DNA of 64,000 bases from Candidatus Freyarchaeota archaeon (GCA_030587365.1 JAUQZE010000027.1:186001-250000), one strand, 5' to 3'. Shown: positions 53,649 to 63,246, counted from the stretch's first letter. Numbers and translations: made by a program. The notes: generated from the sequence alone by a model not told the origin.

Positions 53649-54869
53649 ATGGCAATGATGTCTAAAAAGGAAAAGCCATTCCGAATAGTGAAAAACTGTA
53701 AAGCTGATGCCAAGATTCTTTTAGCTTTATCCTCAATTTTAAGTAGGGATTTAAAAATGAGAGAGAACCTCTCTGGCGTTATTGTAAAATATCATCCGTG
53801 CACGCCATATGCTAGGGGCTCAGATTGTCCTTATTATGAGGGTGGTAGACATTGTGGTAAGGAGCCCCTTAAATGTGAGATGCCTGAGTACGATCAGTGG
53901 TATAAGAGTCTAATTAAAGGGAAGATGAAGTGTTTCTATCCTAACAGAATTAGTTTGCTTGAGAATCCTGGTGTGCCTATGTTTCTTTATCACACCGATT
54001 TTCATGCAATAATGGGTGAAGCAATAATAAAAAGAGGAGAAGTTAGGGACGGCGAATATTTTTACTTTTTCGACGCTTTCATTAAGTACCCCTATCCTGT
54101 GCTGTTGGAGATAATAACAACGGATGAACGGATACCCAAAATGGCAAGGGCTGGCAGATGGTCACATGTTTACATATCGAGGGAGACCATTGACGAAATT
54201 CGCAGTTTATCAAAAATGCCGGATGAAATGAAGGTGAAGCTTGGAATAGACCTAGAGAAAGTTATAAGTGAGCTGAGAAAAAAGCCGGCAATGAGAAAGC
54301 CAGATTGGCGGATATTTATGGAGGGAGAGATTAAAAGGCTTCAAGATAATGCCCTTTTTGACAAGCAGGTTTTGGAAAGGACAAGTGGGTATTTTTCGGA
54401 AGCGGCTTCAAAAAATATTATTAAGGGGCGTTCAAAAGAGGAGATCTTCTACGCCTTACTGTACCTGGCACTTAGAATGCTTGAAACCCCAATAAGGTTA
54501 TCAGACATTGGGAGAATCTCGAATATAAACTCTAGTAAAATTCTGAAGAATTACAGCCTACTGGTTAGTGAACTCAATCTGAGTCCCCCGCCTATAAATC
54601 CTGTAAAAATCGTATCTTACTATGCTAAGGAGCTCAAAATCAAAAAAAGAACCTTCAGTAGAGCGACCTCCATAATAAAATCGGCAAAGAGAGAAGGAGC
54701 GACCTCCGGAAGCGACCCTTTTTCATCAGCCGCCACAGCAACCTACCTTGCCTGCATAGCAGAGAACGAAAAAGTAACCCAGGACGAAATCGGCAAAGTA
54801 TTTGGAGTAACAGCAGTAACTATTCGAAACAATACAAAGAAATTAAACAAGTTCGTTAAGGTGGAATAA
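53649..54869 (+). CDS. TFB-like cyclin-fold protein fused to N-terminal Cys-rich/PUA-like region
   Basis: 406 residues from ATG 53649. Residues 48-100 are Cys-rich (HPCTPYARGSDCPYYEGGRH, CGKEPLKCEMPEYDQW). Residues 105-180 resemble a PUA/ASCH-type fold (FLYHTDFHAIMGEAIIKRGE). Residues 255-406 form two TFB/cyclin repeats: SKEEIFYALLYLALRMLETP, then NPVKIVSYYAKELKIKKRTF and EKVTQDEIGKVFGVTAVTIR, the latter very close to the DNA-contacting helix of archaeal TFB. The normal TFB zinc ribbon and B-reader are absent. It follows the helicase by 119 bases. It could recruit transcription to, or regulate, the operon. The fusion is unfamiliar to me. Confidence 0.7.
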   Translation: MAMMSKKEKPFRIVKNCKADAKILLALSSILSRDLKMRENLSGVIVKYHPCTPYARGSDCPYYEGGRHCGKEPLKCEMPEYDQWYKSLIKGKMKCFYPNRISLLENPGVPMFLYHTDFHAIMGEAIIKRGEVRDGEYFYFFDAFIKYPYPVLLEIITTDERIPKMARAGRWSHVYISRETIDEIRSLSKMPDEMKVKLGIDLEKVISELRKKPAMRKPDWRIFMEGEIKRLQDNALFDKQVLERTSGYFSEAASKNIIKGRSKEEIFYALLYLALRMLETPIRLSDIGRISNINSSKILKNYSLLVSELNLSPPPINPVKIVSYYAKELKIKKRTFSRATSIIKSAKREGATSGSDPFSSAATATYLACIAENEKVTQDEIGKVFGVTAVTIRNNTKKLNKFVKVE

Positions 54870-55069
54870 GCTAATAGAGAGCAATTATCCTAACTACCAA
54901 ACCATTTTTATTTTCAGCATAAAAAAAGTTTTTCGAATCGAATTTGGGTAAGCATCATTGGGTACGAATCTTTTATACGGTATATGAAGTTGTCGCAGTA
55001 ATGTTGTATGTTCGATTCAGCATCATGCCTATGGCAAACCATCATGAACATTTTCTAATTTTTCATTCG

Positions 55070-57490
55070 TTATTGTCTCTCATAATATGGAATTACTTTA
55101 AACCTCGTTACATCCCTAAGGTTTGAGAATTTTACGTATGCTGAAAATTTTTGAGATAGGTCATTTTTTACATTTTTCCATGTAATCTCTCCCCCTAAAT
55201 GCTCTGCCATGTTTTTAGCAAATTTTGGATCTGTTAATTGTAAAGACATTACGCCTCCAATGTTGTTAAACACGAGGTCGGGAAAATCAACGGGATCTTG
55301 TGTTGAAAGAATCACACCTACCCCATATTTTCTTCCTTCTTTGAGTAACTGCCCCATTGATGATTTCTTATCATATTTAAGACGATGGGCTTCATCTACT
55401 ATCACATAGAGTTTTGGTTCTCTGGATTCAGGTAACCTGTATAAATAGTAACGTAACTTTCTTATGAAAAGCTCACAAACTATTGCTTTAATATTATCGT
55501 TGGGTAAACTTCCAAGATCTATAACTGTTTGACCTACCATAATTTTCTCAAATGGTATCACTGTTTCGGCAGAAAATACTTTAAAATCGAAAATTGGGTC
55601 TAATCTTGCGAATATGCCTTGAATCGAAGATTGTGTCACGCTGCCTCCCACCTCATATATTCTATTTAAATTATCTTGAATATCATTGAAGGTGGGAGGA
55701 TCGTTATTCCAACTTTGCTTATCTTCTTCATAGATTTTTTTGTCTTCATAGCTAGCTTTTATAGCATTCCGTATGTGTTGTATTTGCAAATCACCGATAT
55801 TATAAACTAAATCAATGATATCCGAAATCTGGTATTTCTGCTCTTTAGGGGAGTTATTACCATCAAGTTCAAGTGGATTAATCGATATCTTATTCAAATC
55901 TAATACTGGACCGAATAGTGAAGTTTTTGTTTCAACCGAAATATAATCTTTTCTGAAGTCAAAAATTATATATGGGAGCTTATTTTTTGCGAACTCTTGG
56001 AGAATCGCCTGTACTGTTTGGGTTTTGCCGGTTCCTGCACTACCAACTATTACAAAATTCCAACTTCGTTCATTCTTCGGTTCCCAGAAAACTTTTTCGT
56101 TATTGTCTTTGATGCCTAATAATATTTTTAAATCAGTCTCAGGATATTTTGTTATTTCCTTATCTGGTAGAGATACTGGTGGTTGAGGACCAGGCTTAGG
56201 AGTAGCTTCCTTTCTAGCGGTTATACCATTTACTATTTGTTCAAGGTACTTGTGTTTTTGTCCTCTTAACATTCTAAATTCTGATTTTTTATCATCGATA
56301 TAAAGTACTGAGATCGATGTTACTAGTCCAAAATAATAATGGTTCTCTATAAAATTTTTAATAGACGGAAATGATTGATTTGTAACTACTATTAATAGAT
56401 GAGAGTCCCGATCTTCAAACTTATTTTTGATATTATTTGTGATTAACCATGTTGACAAGTATATATACAGAGTTGGATCGTCCATAGATTCAATTTTCCA
56501 TATATTTTCGTCTTCGTGGAATATTTCGATTAATGGCTGATGTTCTTTCCTTAAAGATTCTAATTTTTCTTCTATTTTGTTTCTCAAAATTTTTATTCTT
56601 TTTTCTTTTTCTTCAAGTAAAATTTCTTCTAATTTATCTATGATAAGCGGGGAAATCGCGACAATATTTTTGTATTTTCTAATAATACCTGTAGAAGGAG
56701 CGAAATGAAGAAGTTCTTTCGTATCCCCGTATAACCCCCTGACACCATAATCTTTACTATTTAATACTTCATCAATCACTCTTAACTGTTCATAATTATT
56801 CTCATCAAAAAGCGCAGAGATATATTTGTTCACATCAGGAGTTTTCGGCCTTTTTAGGTATGAATCAATATTATTGAGTATCTCTTCTACAAACAGTGGA
56901 ACTTCATAATGAGCAACTTTTCCACTTGTTCCTGAAGAAATCCAAAGTAACTTGTTCAGGATACCTATCTTTGTTAGGTCTTTTAATACGGGCTCTATAG
57001 AACCTATGCTTCTTATTGATACGTTATATATAGCTGAGAATCTTTCTTGGTTTATATCTCCCTCACGAATGAATGGAAAATTAGAGAAGATGAATTTTCC
57101 GAATATGTATGATGCTCTCTTTAAGTCAATAGGAGACTCTTTGACTCTTTTTAGTATTTTACTTCTTAGTTTTTCTCCAAATCTATAATTGATAACAGTT
57201 CTAATTTCTCGCCGTAATTCATAATTCATTCCTTTAATAGAAATCAACCAATCGCAAGCATCTTTTAATTTATTAATATACTCTTCTGAATCCTTTTCTG
57301 AAATATTATATCTTAACTTGATATTTTCCTTGATAAACGGATAATTCTCACTTACCCCGAAGCCAGCGGACTCAGATGTAGGATTCATTGCCCACTGATA
57401 AAAAGCATCAATTATAATTTCCTCATCTTCGAATTTATCGAGGATAAATTGAATAGGATCATCAACTTTATCAGGATATCCTTTTGACAT
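55070..57490 (-). CDS. HerA-like hexameric ATPase
   Basis: 806 residues from ATG 57490, after GGGGTG; the frame extends ten codons to TTG 57520. The N-terminal 450 residues are helical and charged, perhaps a partner-binding region. Walker A FVIVGSAGTGKTQTVQAILQ lies near residue 485, Walker B is KLYVIVDEAHRL, and GVGVILSTQDPVDFPDL is the sensor strand of the HerA/FtsK clade. HerA-type ATPases pump DNA and pair with nucleases or Sir2 in antiphage systems. It is convergent with the TFB-like gene and divergent from a nuclease gene. Confidence 0.8.
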   Translation of the reverse strand: MSKGYPDKVDDPIQFILDKFEDEEIIIDAFYQWAMNPTSESAGFGVSENYPFIKENIKLRYNISEKDSEEYINKLKDACDWLISIKGMNYELRREIRTVINYRFGEKLRSKILKRVKESPIDLKRASYIFGKFIFSNFPFIREGDINQERFSAIYNVSIRSIGSIEPVLKDLTKIGILNKLLWISSGTSGKVAHYEVPLFVEEILNNIDSYLKRPKTPDVNKYISALFDENNYEQLRVIDEVLNSKDYGVRGLYGDTKELLHFAPSTGIIRKYKNIVAISPLIIDKLEEILLEEKEKRIKILRNKIEEKLESLRKEHQPLIEIFHEDENIWKIESMDDPTLYIYLSTWLITNNIKNKFEDRDSHLLIVVTNQSFPSIKNFIENHYYFGLVTSISVLYIDDKKSEFRMLRGQKHKYLEQIVNGITARKEATPKPGPQPPVSLPDKEITKYPETDLKILLGIKDNNEKVFWEPKNERSWNFVIVGSAGTGKTQTVQAILQEFAKNKLPYIIFDFRKDYISVETKTSLFGPVLDLNKISINPLELDGNNSPKEQKYQISDIIDLVYNIGDLQIQHIRNAIKASYEDKKIYEEDKQSWNNDPPTFNDIQDNLNRIYEVGGSVTQSSIQGIFARLDPIFDFKVFSAETVIPFEKIMVGQTVIDLGSLPNDNIKAIVCELFIRKLRYYLYRLPESREPKLYVIVDEAHRLKYDKKSSMGQLLKEGRKYGVGVILSTQDPVDFPDLVFNNIGGVMSLQLTDPKFAKNMAEHLGGEITWKNVKNDLSQKFSAYVKFSNLRDVTRFKVIPYYERQ

Positions 57491-58091
57491 CTTTACACCC
57501 CGCGAAGTAAATATTATCAAGTATAGGATGTGAATATTGTTTAGTCCAATAATTTTCTTTATTAAAGGGAAGACCGCGGATCGCTTTTTTATTTCTCACC
57601 AAGATCCCCCAATATTCTGGACTCAATATAATTAATAACTGAATTAAATATATGAATTTAACCTCGGTAAGGTTATCTGATACTGAGAGAAACCGAATAT
57701 AAAATCTAATAGAATCCTGAAGAATTGTACCTATCTGTTATACGAACTCAATGATTTTGCCATAAACGAATCCTGTAAATTGTATTCTACTATGCGAGGA
57801 GAACCAAAATAAAAAGGAACTCTAATCAGAGCGCTAACCTCAGGAGAAACCTCAAAGAATGAATAGTCAACCTCTGGAATAGATTCTTACTAAACAGCCG
57901 CCACAGCAACCTATCTCGCCTGCGTAGCAGAGAACGTAAAAGTAACCCAAGACGAAGTCGGCAAAGTATTCGACGTAACAACAGTAACTATTCGAAACAA
58001 TATTAAGAAATTAAACAAATTTATTAGGGTGAATTCTATATAATTAACAAATAGCTAAAAAAGGATTTAATGTATTTAAGGGGGTTTATTT
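57491..58091. other. Divergent intergenic region
   Basis: Contains the upstream regions of the HerA-like gene (minus) and the nuclease gene (plus), and the degenerate TFB copy described separately at 57660-58043. Confidence 0.5.
57660..58043 (+). pseudogene. Degenerate C-terminal copy of the TFB-like gene
   Basis: About 385 bases align with 54486-54869: AAGGTTATCNGA near the start, AATCCTGTAAA, and a long match at the end (GTAACTATTCGAAACAAT). The copy has several frameshifts and stops early on (for example TAA before the matching GCCGCCACAGCAACC segment). The last 45 codons still read TYLACVAENVKVTQDEVGKV. It is a dead duplicate in the same orientation as the intact gene, so the HerA-like gene lies between two direct repeats. 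Confidence 0.8.
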
Positions 58092-59177
58092 GTGGGTGAA
58101 TCCTTATCGGAAGATAAGTTGAGCAAAATAAAAGAATTTTCACGAATGTTTAAGGATTATATGCAAACTGATGATTATAGAGAAGATGAGAATGAAAGAA
58201 GAAAAAGAAAACCATTATTTGAACCTTTGTATAAGGATAAAATTGATGATTTGACGGAACTTGATTTTAAAAGTATTATTCTTAGCCTTTGGGCTACGGG
58301 TTTTTTTGGAAATAGGGATTATGTAGTTAACAGAATTATGCAAGAAAATAGTTTTGAAAAGATTAAAAAGGAATTAAAGGCATTATTGTGGGGTTCAGAC
58401 CCGCTAGAAAAGAGATATGATAAGTTTAATGTAAAAGGTCTTGGACCAGCTTCTGTCACCGAAATTTTAACTTTTATTTTTCCTGATTCCTGCGGTATTT
58501 GGAATGATAAAGCTAGAAAAGCTTTGAGAATTTTAGGCTTTTCTGAAAATGAAATTCCTTTAAATAAATATCACATTAAGGCAAAGGAGTATATTAAATT
58601 CAACAACCACTTAAAATTGATTAGCCAAGAACTAGAAAAAAATCTAAATCTGAAGGATATTGATTTAATCGAAGTGGACTTTTTCTTATACACAGTCTTC
58701 TTGAATCAAGCTAGAGTGATTACTACTAAACCACCTTACGAGTGGGATCACTTTGAGATAAGAGATAAGGTTTATGAAATAGGTAATTCGCTAGGTTTTG
58801 AGGCTGAAAAGGAGAAGCTTATTGCAAGAGGCGCGCAAGTGGATGTTGTTTGGAGAGCGAAAATAGCGAATTTGGGTGCAGTTACATATGTTTTTGAGGT
58901 CCATAAAAGTGGGGACCCTGATAAAGATATACTGAATCTTCAGAGGGCAAAAGTTAATCCGACTGTTCAAAGACTAGTAATTGTATCTGATGAACCAGGC
59001 ATTAAAAAATTTAAAAAAGAAGTCGCAAACTTACATGAGGATTTTAGAAATGCTTTAACTTATTTTGATGTAAAAGATGTTGAAGAAATGTATGACAGCT
59101 TAGAAGTAATAGGCAGAGTTCTCTCAAAGCTAGATCTGGTAAAACCAGACTTTGAAATTCAAGAAACCCAAAGTTAA
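58092..59177 (+). CDS. Nuclease with HhH-like N-domain and C-terminal PD-(D/E)XK domain
   Basis: 361 residues from GTG 58092, after GGGGGT. Residues 110-160 contain FNVKGLGPASVTEILTFIFP then DKARKALRILGF, a helix-hairpin-helix-like segment. Residues 230-310 contain GAQVDVVWRAKIANLGAVTY then VFEVHKSGDPDKDILNLQRA, where Asp and E-x-x-K-like E-V-H-K fit the PD-(D/E)XK core. It probably cuts DNA. It is divergent from the HerA-like gene 600 bases away; HerA and nuclease pairs are a recurring defence arrangement. Exact family not recognised. Confidence 0.65.
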   Translation: MGESLSEDKLSKIKEFSRMFKDYMQTDDYREDENERRKRKPLFEPLYKDKIDDLTELDFKSIILSLWATGFFGNRDYVVNRIMQENSFEKIKKELKALLWGSDPLEKRYDKFNVKGLGPASVTEILTFIFPDSCGIWNDKARKALRILGFSENEIPLNKYHIKAKEYIKFNNHLKLISQELEKNLNLKDIDLIEVDFFLYTVFLNQARVITTKPPYEWDHFEIRDKVYEIGNSLGFEAEKEKLIARGAQVDVVWRAKIANLGAVTYVFEVHKSGDPDKDILNLQRAKVNPTVQRLVIVSDEPGIKKFKKEVANLHEDFRNALTYFDVKDVEEMYDSLEVIGRVLSKLDLVKPDFEIQETQS

Positions 59178-59391
59178 TTTAATAACAAGATATAATTCTG
59201 GTTTACGAATCTTAGAGCGTTTCATAGTTACGTTTCGGGTGATATATATAGATGAGTCGGTTGTGTGTTATTCTTTGTAGCGTTTTCTGGAGAGCAAAGG
59301 GAATAAAGTTTATAACGATATTAAGATCTTTACTCAGACTTAATCTAAACTTCTGGAACATGTTAGTGAGAGGGAGACTTGGTGAAGATAA

Positions 59392-60381
59392 ATGGAAGAA
59401 AGTGATCTATACAGTCCAATCAGAAAGAGGCTTGAGAAGGAGGGCTATTTCTCATTCGTTACGGCAGGTGCAAAAGGTTTTAAAATCTCAGATGTTTGCC
59501 ATAGAGGCGGATTTCCCATACGCTTTGAAAGTATAGAGAGAAAGCCGGACTTGGTGGGTTTTAGATGGGATAGTAGTGGCGATTTGGATGCTGTTGCTAT
59601 TGAGGTTAAAAAGGGTGGCACTCAAGAAGCTGTTTCTAGTGGATAAGTCGCTTTGATTTGTCAAAAATTCTTTCCGAGAGTAATTATTGGTATGGAAAGT
59701 TATAGTAGCATGGCAGATGATGGGGTACTAGACCTTTACGACCTAGGATGGATAACTCCCAATAAATCTTCTATTCCTGAAAGTACAAACCCGTTATTTA
59801 ATAATGAAGTTTATGAGGAAATTCGCAGATTCGGAAAGCTTGCATTAGCATTTAAGGATTTAATCGGCGAACCGAGTAATCCACTTATTGATGAATACCC
59901 AAAATTTGAATATTACCTTATAGGTCGCAATGATTTCCCTGATGGAACACATCACAGATGGATATGCGCATACTTTGAGGGAGTACAATACACGATAATA
60001 AAATGGAATACATCGGCTCAATTCACGATAAATATAGAACATAAACAAGTTTTCAAATCGATTATGGAATCCATTAAGAAAAACCAGGAGAAGTTTAAAC
60101 AGCAATTAAGTTTGCTCAAAGAATTTAACTTCCGTTTCAGTAGATTTATCGGGGTACAACAACAAGAAGAGAATATATTTGATAAGCCCTGTCCAGAGAT
60201 TGATTTAGATGAATTACTAAGCGAAATGAAAAGACTTCTAGTATCTAAAACGGAAAAACCCTATGTGAGAATATATAAGGAGATATGGGGAAAGGACGAA
60301 AACCTAGCTAAGGACGAAATATATAAACGAATAAAAAGTGCTAGGCAAGCTTTACGGAATATTTACATAATGTTAAAGTAA
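59392..60381 (+). pseudogene. PD-(D/E)XK nuclease-like gene interrupted by in-frame TAA
   Basis: ATG 59392 follows GGTGA. The first 84 codons read SDLYSPIRKRLEKEGYFSFV and ERKPDLVGFRWDSSGDLDAV, with AIEVKKG, a PD-(D/E)XK site. TAA 59644-59646 follows GGTQEAVSSG. The identical frame then continues ALICQKFFPRVIIGMESYSS for 240 more codons to 60381, including a helical C-domain. The joined product of about 329 residues looks like one protein, so a single nonsense mutation split it. The downstream part alone has TTG 59653 but no Shine-Dalgarno. Confidence 0.65.
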
Positions 60382-60699
60382 TCTCTTAATTCTTTTAGAG
60401 TAGACGAAAAATTATGTAAATTTGGAACGAAAAAATAACATTTTCCGTTGATACTACATTTATAAGAGCAATACGTAATCATCCGCTTCCAAACCAACTA
60501 TTTTCTCCTTTTCAAGTTCGGATATCGCTTTTGCCATTTCCTCAATTGATATATTATAAGTTTCGGTTACGTGTTTTGCCAAAAGGAAATAGTGATACAG
60601 AGCCGATATCAATTATACATAATTTCTTAAAGAATATTGAATATAATTCAAAATATATATTTTCTAAATCCCATATTATTGTAAAAGAGGTGGCTAATA
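60382..60699. other. Intergenic region
   Basis: A+T-rich, with no supported gene; ends with GAGGTG, the Shine-Dalgarno of the next gene. Confidence 0.35.
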
Positions 60700-61620
60700 A
60701 CGAAAGCACTCTTGCTTCGTGTCGGAGCAGACTCCAGAAAAGAAAGCGGTGGAATACGAGGACCTTTTTGGTCTGAGGGTGAATATGAATATGATAGTAA
60801 TTACGAATATGTACCTGTCACGTATTCATGGAAACGCGCGTATGTAAACAATGGGAAATATATGAGAGGTGAAAAAGGTGAAAAAACCTATGGAGATTCC
60901 AATGGAGACAGATTAAAGAGACCCTATTCGAAAATCATTCCCAAAAGGTTCAAGACAAAGTTTGAAAAACTTAAAAATGTGACTTTTCATTACGACCCAA
61001 ATTTTAAGTACCTTACCTATGGTGATAGAAAAGAGAATATCAAAGGAAAGCCAAGTACAAAAGGAATGCAAATGGCTAATCTTGATCCAGGAGATCTTCT
61101 GGTATTTTGTGAATCTTTGCAACATTACGAAACTAATGATCGTGGTCTTTTCATAATTGGTTATTTTACAGTTGAAGAAGTTCACGATTTCACAGACTCT
61201 AGACATGACAATAAAACTTGTAGTTTACAAATCAGGTCGAAAATTAAGGATAAACCTGACTATTACTCTGATCGTTCGGAAGTTGTATCAAAATACAAGG
61301 ACAAAACTGATCATTTCTCTGAAACCGCAGCTCGCTCCCGTGATAAAACCCGAGAAGAACTTCTTGAGAAAGAAAAAAACCTTGTATTGGTGAAGGGTAA
61401 AGAACTAGAAAGTGGTCTTCTCAAAAAGGCAATTAGAATAACAGAAAGAAGAATAGAAAATGGCAAGAAAAGCTATTATTATATCCGAAAGCCCATTGCC
61501 AAAGATCTCGGTATAGAAAAACCAATATTTAACATAGGTTTTAAATGGGTTAAGGAACCTTATACTAAGAACCTTCTTAGTATACTTAAGGAAGGTGAGG
61601 GATTTTACGTTGATTGCTAA
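60700..61620 (+). CDS. Nmad3-like (nucleotide-modification-associated) protein, probable ACG start
   Basis: 306 residues if read from ACG 60700, which lies seven bases after GAGGTG; the first conventional start is TTG 60712. The start region KALLLRVGADSRKESGGIRG then GPFWSEGEYEYDSNYEYVPV matches the opening of the Nmad3 family (R-V-G-x-D-S, G-G, G-P, E-Y-V-P). The middle has NLDPGDLLVFCESLQHYETN and LFIIGYFTVEEVHDF, and the C-terminal half ends KWVKEPYTKNLLSILKEGEG. Nmad domains occur with base-modification and restriction genes. The molecular activity is not established. Confidence 0.55.
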   Translation, partial: TKALLLRVGADSRKESGGIRGPFWSEGEYEYDSNYEYVPVTYSWKRAYVNNGKYMRGEKGEKTYGDSNGDRLKRPYSKIIPKRFKTKFEKLKNVTFHYDPNFKYLTYGDRKENIKGKPSTKGMQMANLDPGDLLVFCESLQHYETNDRGLFIIGYFTVEEVHDFTDSRHDNKTCSLQIRSKIKDKPDYYSDRSEVVSKYKDKTDHFSETAARSRDKTREELLEKEKNLVLVKGKELESGLLKKAIRITERRIENGKKSYYYIRKPIAKDLGIEKPIFNIGFKWVKEPYTKNLLSILKEGEGFYVDC

Positions 61621-61763
61621 TAATTATGGTACTAAAGTTACCATGGTTTATTTCTGTTGAGAATGTGACTCTCGCATTTCTTCCCTTCCAAAATTCGTCT
61701 AATTTACCAAAGACTTTTTACTCAAGAAATATGTATATTAAACAGTAAAAGAGGATTAAAGTT

Positions 61764-62675
61764 ATGAAGGTTGTATCATTCATTAATTATAAGGGTGGAG
61801 TTGGAAAATCCACAACAGCTTATCATATAGGATGCGCATTGGCTTTAGATCAAGGTATGAATATACTTTTGGTGGACGTAGACCCTCAAACAAATTTGAC
61901 ATTTCTATGTGCTACGCCTGAGCGTTGGGAAGATTTTAAAAAGAAAAATGGCACTTTGGAATCATTATATCGAGCATATCTTGATAATAAGCCATTTGAT
62001 ATAAAAAATATAGTTTGGCAAGAGCCTATCGAAAAAGCTGGTATGAAAGTTGTTAAGGGATTAAATTTGATACCTTCTGATGTTGAATTGTTAGGAATAG
62101 ATTTAGATTTGCAGACAAAAACATCGCCCTCTAATGATCTATCTTCAGTGGCTGATCATTATGTAAAACAAAGAACTATTTTACGTGATAAGCTTAATTT
62201 TATTCGTGATGAGTATGATTATATTCTTATTGATTGCCCACCGAATTTATACTTGGTAACTCAAAATGCCTTGGCAGCAAGTGACTGTTATGTTGTTACT
62301 GCTCTTCCCGATCATCTTTCTACCATAGGGCTCAGTATTCTTGAAAAGAGGGTTAGAAAACTTAATAAAGACCTCAAAAATGCAGCTGAAATTGCGAGTA
62401 GAGATGTTTCAACTCCAGAACTTGGAGGCATAATTTTTGTAAGAGTTCGTCTAGGTGGGACAGCTATCATAAATGTTCATGATAGAAAAATGAGGGAAGT
62501 ATCTGGGATTTATACAAATAAAACTTTTGATAATTATACTACGGAAGGAATAGGATATAGCGAAGCTGCAGAAAACGCTTTACCCGTATTTCTATTAGGT
62601 GGCTCAAATCCGAAAAGAGTTGCATATCAATATAGAGAGATTGCAAATGAATTTATTAGGAGAATACCATCATGA
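61764..62675 (+). CDS. ParA/Soj-family ATPase
   Basis: 303 residues from ATG 61764 (AGAGG upstream). The deviant Walker A FINYKGGVGKSTTAYHIG lies at residues 6-23; Walker A' is LLVDVDPQTNLTFL, and DYILIDCPPNLYLVTQNALA follows. The C-terminus (YREIANEFIRRI) is typical. ParA ATPases position DNA or protein cargo through dimerisation. No ParB or centromere repeats are visible, and the small partner gene overlaps its stop (ATGA), so it may partition a plasmid-like element or act in a defence or signalling complex. Confidence 0.9.
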   Translation: MKVVSFINYKGGVGKSTTAYHIGCALALDQGMNILLVDVDPQTNLTFLCATPERWEDFKKKNGTLESLYRAYLDNKPFDIKNIVWQEPIEKAGMKVVKGLNLIPSDVELLGIDLDLQTKTSPSNDLSSVADHYVKQRTILRDKLNFIRDEYDYILIDCPPNLYLVTQNALAASDCYVVTALPDHLSTIGLSILEKRVRKLNKDLKNAAEIASRDVSTPELGGIIFVRVRLGGTAIINVHDRKMREVSGIYTNKTFDNYTTEGIGYSEAAENALPVFLLGGSNPKRVAYQYREIANEFIRRIPS

Positions 62676-63226
62676 AAAAAGGAAAAGGAGAAAAAGAATA
62701 CTCAATCTTAGATTTTCTTTATGAAACATTAAGTAAATTTCCAAATGATGCTGAAAGAGAGCAAATCATTAAAGGCTTGGATATGGGTATTAATTATTTC
62801 CAAAATCTCAAGGAACGAATAAAATCGCTACCAAATGATTACAAACAAAAAGAAATTTTATCTGCTATAGACACGATAAAAAATTTTTTGATTTCAGCGA
62901 AAGAGAATAGTCCACTGGCACTCGCACTCGGTCCCTCTTTTGTAAAAGAATTATCGACCAAACGACCAAAAAAAGTACTTTCTCCACAAGTTGGTGAAAA
63001 GCTTTTTAACGAATTAAAGATTCTACCCACGGAAGAAATCCAACAGAAACTTCTTGATTATAAGAATATATCAATGGAAGAATTGTATGCGTTAGCTGAT
63101 TATTTAGGAATTGAACATCAGAAGAGGATAAAAAGGCAAGATTTAATAGATAAGATTGTAAAGATAGGTTTTGCAAATATAAGAGGATATGAACTATTAC
63201 GCTCTACAAAAGATGAAAAAAAATAA
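62672..63226 (+). CDS. ParA-linked helical protein with SAP/Rho-N-like C-terminus
   Basis: 184 residues; ATG 62672 overlaps the ParA stop by four bases. The N-terminus is helical (YSILDFLYETLSKFPNDAER). Residues 135-175, KNISMEELYALADYLGIEHQ then KRIKRQDLIDKIVKIGF, have the helix-x-helix spacing of SAP or Rho-N nucleic-acid-binding domains. Translational coupling makes it the likely functional partner of the ParA ATPase, perhaps the DNA-binding adaptor. No ParB homology. Confidence 0.6.
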   Translation: MKKGKGEKEYSILDFLYETLSKFPNDAEREQIIKGLDMGINYFQNLKERIKSLPNDYKQKEILSAIDTIKNFLISAKENSPLALALGPSFVKELSTKRPKKVLSPQVGEKLFNELKILPTEEIQQKLLDYKNISMEELYALADYLGIEHQKRIKRQDLIDKIVKIGFANIRGYELLRSTKDEKK

Positions 63227-63246
63227 TAGCTTCAAGCTCTAGGCTC

